64,000 bases of DNA from positions 5,273,924 through 5,337,923 of the forward strand of contig OX155954.1 in NCBI GenBank assembly GCA_944548615.1. Direction: 5' to 3'. The stretch is from Micropterix aruncella (taxonomy: Eukaryota > Arthropoda > Insecta > Lepidoptera > Micropterigidae). This document shows, one piece after another, positions 50,359-60,000 of this stretch. Numbering within the stretch: the stretch's first letter is position 1; every line of letters begins with the position of its first letter. Position numbers and translations under genes: made by a program. The notes under the pieces were generated by a model. It made no database searches and was not told the origin of the DNA. It was given only the letters and a program-made list of their open reading frames with translations.

Positions 50359-50559
50359 GCTAAAGCAATCTCTTACAATCTACCATAGTGTTGTTGTGAG
50401 AGTTGCCGACAGTAATTCAAAGACAAACTTTACAAAAAAAATAATAATAATACAATACAAAAATAATAATAAAATTACTTGTACAAGCTCTGTTGCTAAA
50501 TAAAAATTAAACGAAAGAAAATCAACAAAGAAAAACGGATGGAAAGGGGGAGGGTTTAC

Positions 50560-50990
50560 ATCTGCTGAGAGAAGTAATGCTTTTTCAAAAGAAGCTTGAA
50601 AATAGGAGGGATTGTACCCTCTAATATTTGAAGGTAGCTAGTTCCACATTCGAGCTGCATATACAGGCAACCATTGCATGCTATTCCGCAAATATATCTA
50701 TAGATTGAATACAAATCTCACACAGATATTCTGTAAGCGCTCTAACTTGTCGAAGATTCCTTCATTTGCATCGAGGTATGCAACATCTGCTTAATTGAGG
50801 ATAGGCAGTAAAAGTGTTTGCACTAAGTTTTGCTTTTTTACATTAGCTGGTAGATTTTTTCCAACCGTTGAAGACTGTGAAAGCCTGAATAAATGTGATT
50901 ACTGATAACAGTGGTTTGTGCCTGCCATGAAAGTGTATGGTCGACGATAAATCCAAGTTTTTACAACTCTTGAATACTCGATAACGCTGC
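50560..50990 (-). pseudogene. LINE polyprotein C-terminal fragment, heavily broken
   Basis: Minus-strand pieces in shifting frames: LGFIVDHTLSWQAQ-like, DKLERLQN, AARMWN*LPSNIRGYNPSYF. This is the post-RT order of CR1/Jockey-like LINEs. Many stops. Confidence 0.55.
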
Positions 50991-50999
50991 TAGCGCCCT

Positions 51000-52365
51000 C
51001 TTAAATAAATTTTAATGAAGTAAATTTTGCAGTAGCAAAAGACTGGAAAAACGTTACAGTTTGAACTTAATGGATATAAATGTACAAATCTATTCCTTTT
51101 ATAAGCTTAGACATATTATATAACCTTCATTAGTACTAGAACAAAAATGACGTTTTTAATCCAAAATGCGCTTACAGACCCATAACAGTTTTAGTCTGTT
51201 GTTTTACTGAGATTGTTTTACCGGTGTCGCCAGCTTTGAGTTTAATTTTAAAAATATTGATTTGGTCCAATTCCTAGTTATAAAATGTTAACAAATCATT
51301 AGGATTTATCTATTTATTATCTTTCATAAAAAATGTGTTTATTTGTCAAAAATTTTAAGCATTTCAGTACAGTATTCGTAATAAATTGCTGTTTTATTTT
51401 GTCCGCAATATGAAAATTTGAGCAAATTGCAAAAAAAAGTATTTTGGTTAGACGGTATATGTAACCAGTTTTGTTCCACGGTTTCTCATATATTGAGACA
51501 AAAAATTATGCAAAAGTAAAATTAATAATACAAAACCTGCGTAAATATTGATGGAAGTCCTACATGGAATCCATACATATAACAACTTCAAAAAAATACT
51601 AATGTAACAGTAAGCAACAAAAGACAAATGATTCAGCAAAGGATAAACAAGTGAAGACTTAGAGATTTTTTGCTGAACAGAGAAAGTTTACAAATAAAAT
51701 AAAAGAAACCATACATTTTCTTCTCGGAGCGGGCAAAAAACACCACCATTTTACAAAAGAACTAAATATAAATGCATTTTATAATAATTGAGATCACCAT
51801 ACTCAGCAAGTACGATGGAAATGAAACATTGAGTGCATGAATAACCTCTCTCAGTTTGGGACATGCCGACCACGAATCTGTGAGAAAATATCTGCTCTCA
51901 TCGCATGCTGATGCCATTACAATCACCTTAGATAATTAAAAATATTGAAACATAATTAGGGTGGAATTTAAAATCTGATACAAAAACTGACGACAAAATA
52001 CTGTGATGTTTTCTTGGATTGGGATCTCTACTGGGATTTCTTTTCTTTCTAAACTCATGCTTATAGGGATGTATGCGCAAAACTTTTGTAGGTGGTGGCA
52101 GCGGCGCACCACCCAAGAGAGCATCCGCACAACTTTCCGTGTGTGAGGAGCGAGAGAGAACACAGATAAATTATGATAAATACCCGAGAGACAAGAAAGA
52201 AAACATGGCGGTTTGATAGACAGAAAGATGACTGGCACTTTTCCAGCCATAAATACTGTTTAAAAACTGGTAAAATGGCAATTTCCTACATATATTGTCT
52301 TAGAATAATTAATATTAGATATTAAGGTGTTGTTAAGTTTTCGGGTTTAAACAGCATTATGACTG
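51000..52365. other. no gene recognised
   Basis: A minus-strand frame of 104 codons (52250-51936) lacks any recognisable domain. Confidence 0.4.
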
Positions 52366-52429
52366 GAAATTGTGCAAGCAATTCGAAAACGCAGTTCATT
52401 CGTCAAATGTCATGTTTACTTCCTTACAT

Positions 52430-53010
52430 ATTGTTGGTGTCATGCCAAAACCACCAATGTACAAAAACGGATGCTTTAAGTTAAGTAAACAGTTCGTTAC
52501 CAGAATGAAATGGATAATTTTGTGCCAAAATCGGCAATGTAATTACTGTAGTGGAAGTGGGGAAACAAGCCACTTGTTTTTTGTCCAATGGGTTTTTTAT
52601 TCATTTCTGGGCATGCGGCATATGCTGTTACATTGGACATTCCAGAGGCAGGCGCGTACGATTGCGTCTGTTTTCGTCATCATATTGTTGTTATTCTCTG
52701 CTAAGTTTAGCTTTATACTCGGGTATGACGTTAAAATGATGTCACTTTGCAGGTGTGCTGCCGTATCGCGTATGTCCCACTGCCTTGGGAATAAGCCACA
52801 CCGAAAATAAATAGAAAATTTTAAGTATTACAATATTGGCACTCCAAAATCACCAATGTGTCACAATGGTTATTTTCGCATATAAAAATAATCGCATAAT
52901 ATTAACTTTAAAATGACCAATGTGCCACATTGGTCAGATTGGCATCATGCAAAATATTAAAGTAATTTAAAGTGTCATTTTGGCAGTCTGCCAAAAGAAC
53001 AAATGTGTTT
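52430..53010. repeat. cluster of degenerate CCAATGT-type motifs
   Basis: ccaaaaccaccaatgt (52444), ccaaaatcggcaatgt (52524), ccaaaatcaccaatgtg (52845), ccaatgtgccacattgg (52918, itself a palindrome), and a looser one near 52994. A 146-codon open frame overlaps (52370-52810) but resembles no family. Confidence 0.4.
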
Positions 53011-53730
53011 TTTTTAATGCAACAAGTAGTAAGAAATATTAATTGATATTACTGTCGACGGGTTTTTAAAGTAGGTACCTTAATAATATTCATTAGTATT
53101 AAATTATTTATTTCGCCGTTGCAATCTCAACGAAATTTTCAAATGCGATTACCTGAGAAGTGTGTATTTGCACAGTGATTATTTTGGCATAACACAAGCA
53201 AAATATAATTTGTCTATATTCTTCCACACTACTCACACCTTTCAGAACCAGTCGCCCTCTAGAGGGAGAAATGGCTGTAAACACCCACATTAAAGTTATT
53301 ATAATTTATAATTACTGGGTACCTATCTACTAAATTGTTTTCGTACATACATTCACATTTTCAGCTAAATACACTCGAAAACGATCACGGTTCTGTAATT
53401 AATGATTTTAATTTCAGGTTATTTTGCTCAAACAATCGTAATCCGAAAGAAAGTTTCCGAGTACTACATTGCTTTTTCGTAATTATAAATATTAATTTTC
53501 AGAATTTTGACATTAAATTAGCAACATTAAAAGATACTAGATTATTTACATTAATGTTGGGATAGGCAACCTTGTGAAAATGATGCTATTTCATAGCTAT
53601 TATAAATAGTAAAAAAATACGTTTTATATTTGATTGTGTAAAAATTTGAAACCTTCACTAAAAGTAAAAAATATAATATAAGAAAATATGACCTATAGGA
53701 TTTATCGAAGATTCTATTGATATCTACTAT

Positions 53731-53736
53731 TTTATT
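53731..53736 (-). promoter_or_regulatory. candidate TMEM11 polyadenylation signal
   Basis: AATAAA on the minus strand about 230 bases beyond the TMEM11 stop codon. The hexamer is common in AT-rich DNA, so position is the only support. Confidence 0.4.
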
Positions 53737-53962
53737 GATAGTGTGAATTGAGATTTTAGCTCTACTTTTGTTTTTTTTTCTATTATAAACCCTCTGCTGA
53801 TATAGATGTGAAGTATTGAAATAGTCTGAAATATCCAAAGTGATTTGATGCACGGCTGAGCAAAATGACGGATGAGCGAGCGACGCAAAACAGCATTTTT
53901 TCCTCCGTATAAATGAGAGACTAGCGGAGATGCACACCCGAAGAAGCCATGGAGCAGATGCC

Positions 53963-54093
53963 CTATTTGTAGATTGAGTATACTCTGAAGATGGTGAGAG
54001 CAAACGCGAGGGACGCGGCCACACCGTGCAGAATGCATCTTCTGCGAGCTGCGCTTTCCTCTCGATACAATACTACCGCTCCACTTGCAGCAT
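53963..54093 (-). CDS. TMEM11: TMEM11 exon 4 with stop codon
   Basis: 131 bases including TAG at 53965-53963. The acceptor is a classic pyrimidine tract ending TTCCAG. It encodes the C-terminal VVLYREE block and the last membrane segment, ending SIYK. A longer open frame overlaps on the same strand in another phase but lacks family similarity. Downstream on the minus strand an AATAAA (53736-53731) lies about 230 bases after the stop. Confidence 0.88.
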
Positions 54094-57000
54094 CTGGAAT
54101 TGAGATAAAAATTTAAGTAATGCAAAATGGTGATTTATAGTTTAAGTGGATGTTGCTCCTTTGCGCATCCTACATAATAAGCAGGTTTTCTTTCAGCATG
54201 CAAAATTCAATTATCCTTTAACATATCCTAAAAAACAAAATAAAATTAATTGTGAACTGTCACATTGTCACATTGTCACAATGTGGCTATCGTCTAAAAC
54301 TCATAAGTATTTTTTCAAAATGAAAAATTTATTAACAAAAAAAAAGTTTTCTCTTTCTAAAATGACACGCTTGGGGGGTATTTGAAAGAGATAAATATAT
54401 TATTTTACAAGGTGTATCTGGATTTATAAACATTGCCAGTTGACATGCCGTTGCTGCTGATCAAAATTTAATGGCTGGCAATGTTCGGCAATATTCTGAA
54501 AATAAAAATAAACTCCACGTTCTCTTTCTAGCACCTAGATACCTCTCTGAAGTATGTAGATGTATGAAAGAGACAAATCTAAAACGAGAATATACTGCCC
54601 CACCGCTTTGTTGCAGGTTTTGATAATGTTGCCGACCTTTATATTAAGCGATTAAATCGTATGAAGCATTTGATAGCGACAAATCAAAAATAGTGACTGG
54701 CAACATTTCGCAGGGCCCACGCATAACGTATTAAAGCTATGTTTGTCTGTAACTAGAACATAGCTATGAGTTGGAAACGATACACTATTTCCTAAGAAGC
54801 GGATGTGGTTGATCATGATCAAGATGGTGTTTGCGATAAATTCGAACCGAATTACCACTTACATTAAGTAGAGGCCGCGCAAGCGGACTCTTCGGACCCT
54901 TAACCAGATGGTAGGACAGAGAAATCTGACCAAATCCAGTAGTAAGGACGTGAGGTCGGCCTGCGTGCATTTGTCAGTGTCACGGGGTAAGGCGATGGTC
55001 TCTTACAGGCATGTTGGCCTAGCTAGACGGTGGACTGTCTTCGTCCCAAGTCTCTACGTTCATCCCAGGTTGAAAGAACAATCAATATCGTTATACCTTA
55101 CTGGGGTGACGGGTTCGCCCTTTGTAGGTGACAACACCCCACTCTGCTAAGGATGTGGACCTGCTAGAGAGAGGACAGCAGCGCTTTACTAAACTGCCTT
55201 ATCAGTTTAAAAGATTGAGCTATGAGGAAAAACTTTAAGTCCTCAACCTGTTAACCCTGAAGGAACAACGAGAAAGGGGAGACTTATTTTTAAGATTCTT
55301 TCTGGGTATTACGATTGCAAAGACATTGTGTTCTTTTACCGCATAATGACAATAGAAACCTGCGAAGAAATGTTTTGAAGCTAGCAGTCACAAGATCTGA
55401 ACTGAATTCGAGGACGCACTTTCTATCCAACGGTGTTGTGAACAACTGGAATAGACTCTCTGACAAAGTAGTCGTCGCAAAAAATATCAACAGTTTTATA
55501 AATTAACTGGATAACTTTTCAAGTAAACAATAATAATAATAATTGTGATATAGGCTCACCAGCAGTAATGCTGCCAGCCTATTAGTTAAATAAAATACTA
55601 ACGGAGCTGCCATGGAATTCACCGACCGGAATTGGGCCTATTATCATTAATACTATTATTACACTTCTGGGGGGTGAGTTTTAATAATAGTATTTAATAT
55701 AAATATACAATAAAATACAAACGGAGCTGCCATGGAATTCACCGACCGAAGTAGGGCCCATCATATAGTATTATTACACTTCTGGAGGGTGAGCAGTGGA
55801 TTCCGGACTAACGACCGGCTGTGGTAGGTTTAGGACAATATTAATAATAATAACAAATTATCGTACTGCAATACTTAATATTGTTTATCGTATTGGTATC
55901 ACTTATCATAGTATCTGTGACAAGTTGCAGCTACAGTATCTTTGCTCTCGCGCCGCGATTGTTTTTGAGGAAATCTCGCTGTTTTCAGGTAATTTCTAAG
56001 CAAAAATTAAAAACTGTCATCGTTTAAGGTTTCTAGAGAAAAACTGAAAAAACCAGTATGATAGCCTTCGTCCAAGGAGTTTTGGCATTGTGTAATCCCT
56101 ATTTACCGCTTGTGTCGCAAAATACAATGTTTGGAAAAAATTCTTTGCTTTGTGCCCAATAATAAATACAAACGGAGCTGCCATGGAATTCACCGACCGG
56201 AGTCGGGCCCATCATAATACTAATTTTTTTACACTTCTGGGGGGTGAGCAGTAGATTCCGGAATTACGAACCGGCTGTGGTAGGTTTAGGACAGCTGTCT
56301 TGCCACATGTGAGCGTTCACCTTACCACCCATTCACTCCCCCTTCGAAGCCATAGAATTTGAGATGCGCAAATCGCAGTTTTAGATAATTTTTCTAAGAA
56401 AGAGTTCATTATTTTTCTGGAAAGGCCAAGATCTTTAAAGAGGTGAAATAGAGATTTAGCTGGCAGGCCACGAGCGCCAACTTCCACCGCGTGAAGGTGA
56501 ACAGTGTAGTCTGTGATTTGAGAAGCCAGAGGAAAGCAAGAGAACGGTTATTATTACATTTTTATAGCAACAGCGTTCATAATGCAGTTTAAAAATGATT
56601 CTGACAACTAATTAAAACAAATAAAAAATCTTTTCACTCGCTGAAAGTGATTCGATCGTGAGAAAAAAAACGATCATAAAAAAAACAGGGCTCTGCAAAT
56701 CCTCCACTGGCCAGCAATCCATCGGTGGGAAGTTTTACATAAATTTAAATGCATTTGTCCAGAATACTGCCCTTATGTGTGAAAAATAGAATAATGTACC
56801 TCCTCCTTCCCATAGAGCTGCTAGACGCGCCAGTTTCCTTTTGTCAGTTTCATGTCGGTAGACGAAACACGGATCAAGCTGCCAACTGACCGCTAGACAA
56901 CTAGCTGACAAAACTGACACACAGCAGAGCGGTACACACACCACCAGCGCGTTGTTTGCATTTCTCACGCAGACACCTGTAATCCAAAGTGCACTATTTA

Positions 57001-60000
57001 CAATTGATCTGATGGGTATCTATATTTCTGCATGCAATAATGTTTCCCGAATTTACTCTATGTACATACAATTTATGTTCAGTCACTAGATAGATATAAT
57101 ATTGGGTCCTTACCTATGAAGTTGCTGTTATATAAAGGAAATTTAACCCTTGGAGTAAATGGGTATTTTCATGGATGCATCTGTCTCTTTTGCAGGATTT
57201 TCGGCGACATCGACTTAAAGTACTATAACTACGAAACTACTACACCAATCATAAAAAGAACAACTGCACAATGATTGCATTGAAATTTCGAATATAGAAT
57301 ATTGAAATATCATTTTGTAAAACAATTAGATAATTATGAATAAATATGAGAACGTCAAAGAAGTGAAAAAAACGCGCGACCAGATTTGGTCGACTCGTAC
57401 TCAACGGATAATTGTTTCGCGACCAGATTTGGTTGACTCATACTCAACGGGTTAAGGCCAAAAACTTTGTATCAAAAATATATTTAATTAATAGAAATAT
57501 TGACCCCTATTATCTATGCAGATTTTAATGGAAGTAACTTAACCCTTCGGGCCCCGATTGGCCGATATCGGCCACAAAACGATTCAGCGTGACGGCCCCG
57601 TTTTAATTTTATTTTAATTTAATTTGTTTTATTTTATTATGTTTTATTATATTAATATGTTTCATTTTAATTATGGGTACAGTCGTTTGGCAGTAATTAA
57701 TGTTTTGGTGAGACAGTGTCATAATTCAATTTCTTTAGTAATTTTTACTAATTTTTTTTTGGGACATCAACTTGTTAATCGGCTGAGGGGCCGAGGCCTG
57801 AAGGGTTAATTCCTCTGCTGTAAACTCTCGTAGACAGGAACCAATGAATGCTTAGAAGGCATTTTTCACCAGCTTTTCAAAGTTGATTTTTTTCCCTTGT
57901 AAAAAGTAATCTTAATTCTGAAAAAAAAATGAAACTCTATTGGAGCAAAGTCTGGCACGTGCGGTGGGTGACCAAGAGTTTCCAGCTGCAACTCCTGCAA
58001 CTTTGCAACAGTTTGCAGTGAAAGCTGTGGTTATACAATGTCATGCAGAAGCAGTGGAGATGAGCGATTAATCAGGCTCGGTTATTTCTCACATCATTGT
58101 TTGCAGTTCTTAACAGTACACATTTATGTTAACTGTATAGCCAGATTGCATGAAGCTGTAATAGAAAGCACCGGCACAAGATCTCATATTTGAAAATAAT
58201 GCAAATTTTCAACTTTACCATGGTTGCACAAACAAAAATATTTCAGCAAAAATAGGCGACGGAATAGGCGACAAGAATAACAAAAAAAAGAATAACATGG
58301 CCTTGATTTCAAATTTATTTGAATTTGAAATACCAACTCAAACCCAAGTTATCCAAGTTCAAAGTGGCCAGTGTGAAAAAACAGCAATTACATAGGTAAG
58401 GACCCAATAATAAAAATAGGCCATCATTAATCCTAATACCATATATACTTTTTATATATGGTCTTAATTCTAGCGTTAATTTAATAATAATAATCAAGGG
58501 TTTTCTCCTCCCCTTTCTCTCGTACCAGTGAGAATGATGTAAGCTGAATTAAAGCGGATGCACCGGTCACCCTCGCGCGGACGGCTTTAGATAGAGAAAG
58601 GTGGTATTGTTGAGTTCATTTTGTAACATGACTAGGACATGTAGATTTTGAATCTTTAGCCATTGTGCACATCAACATCAAATAAATAAAATACAAACGG
58701 AGTTGCCACGGAATTCACCGACCAAAGTTGGGCCTCATAAAACTATCTATTTTTTTTTACACTTCTGGGGGGTGAGCGGTGGATTCCGGACTAACGACAG
58801 GCTATGGTAGATTTAGGACAACTGTCTTGCAACATGTGAGCGTCCACCTTACCACCCTACCTTCGAAGCTGACCATTAGCCGACCATTTATGAGATATTG
58901 ATAAGGGTGCGTTGCCGACATCTACGAAAAAGGTTGTATGTCGCCTCTGTTCTTTGATCGAAAGAGTCATTAAAAGTCATTACAAAATAATATCCAAAGT
59001 CCAGTTAATTTATTACCAACTATTCAAAATTAAAACAAAAATTGAGAACCAGACGAAGGTTGCTTATTATATTCGGTTTATATTATTATTATTTTGGTCT
59101 ACGTAAGTTAATGTCAATTAATTAATTAAAAATGCAATTAAACTGTTGATTAGGAACAAAATTTTCACCTGTAGTATCTGGGGACTATCGCCCCTGGCTT
59201 TATGTCATTTCTATCAATTCTGCCTCCCCCCCCCCACCCCGCAACTTCTCTTTTCGATGCCCTGCACACACTAGTAAGACTGATGGACACCCAAATCTCA
59301 TTAATTAAAATATTGATTAAAAGCAAGAGATATCAAATATCTGGAAAACAATTTTAAACTGTAATGTTCTACTATGTTATCATATAAAAACATTTTTTAA
59401 CCCGTTGAGTATGAGTCAACCAAATCTGGTCGCGAAACAATTATCCGTTGAGTACGAGTCGACCAAATCTGGTCGCGCGTTTTTTTCACTTCTTTGATGT
59501 TCTCATATTTATTCATAATTATCTAATTGTTTTACAAAATAATATTTCAATATTCTATATTCGAAATTTCAATGCAATCATTGTGCAGTTGTTCTTTTTA
59601 TGATTGGTGTAGTAGTTTCGTAGTTATAGTACTTTAAGTCGATGTCGCCGAAAATCCTGCAAAAGAGACAGATGCATCCATGAAAATACCCATTTACTCC
59701 AAGGGTTAACCCACTCCACTCTAATTCTTTCCCATTTGAGGTCATTTCAGAAGAGTTTGTAACGACTGGTCTGGGTGACTAAATTACTTAAACAATAATG
59801 TGGTTCATGTTAATTATAGGACTATATTGAATGTTTAATAAGAAAAAAATTATCTTTAATATTTATTTATTAAAAATAATAGTATGGACATTAGAAAATT
59901 TTGCTGTTTAAAAGTTTAGAAATATTGTAGGAGTCCATTTAGTGTTTGTAGTGTATCGGTAGTTAGGTTAGCTGTCATGGCATTCTAGGGTAGTCATAAA

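Noticed and set aside
52370..52810. 146-codon plus-strand gene
   Set aside because: Length within chance expectation for the window, no domain, overlaps degenerate motif cluster.
53551..54024. 157-codon minus-strand frame overlapping TMEM11 exon 4
   Set aside because: Different phase from the exon and no family similarity; it crosses the exon's stop region and is a shadow.
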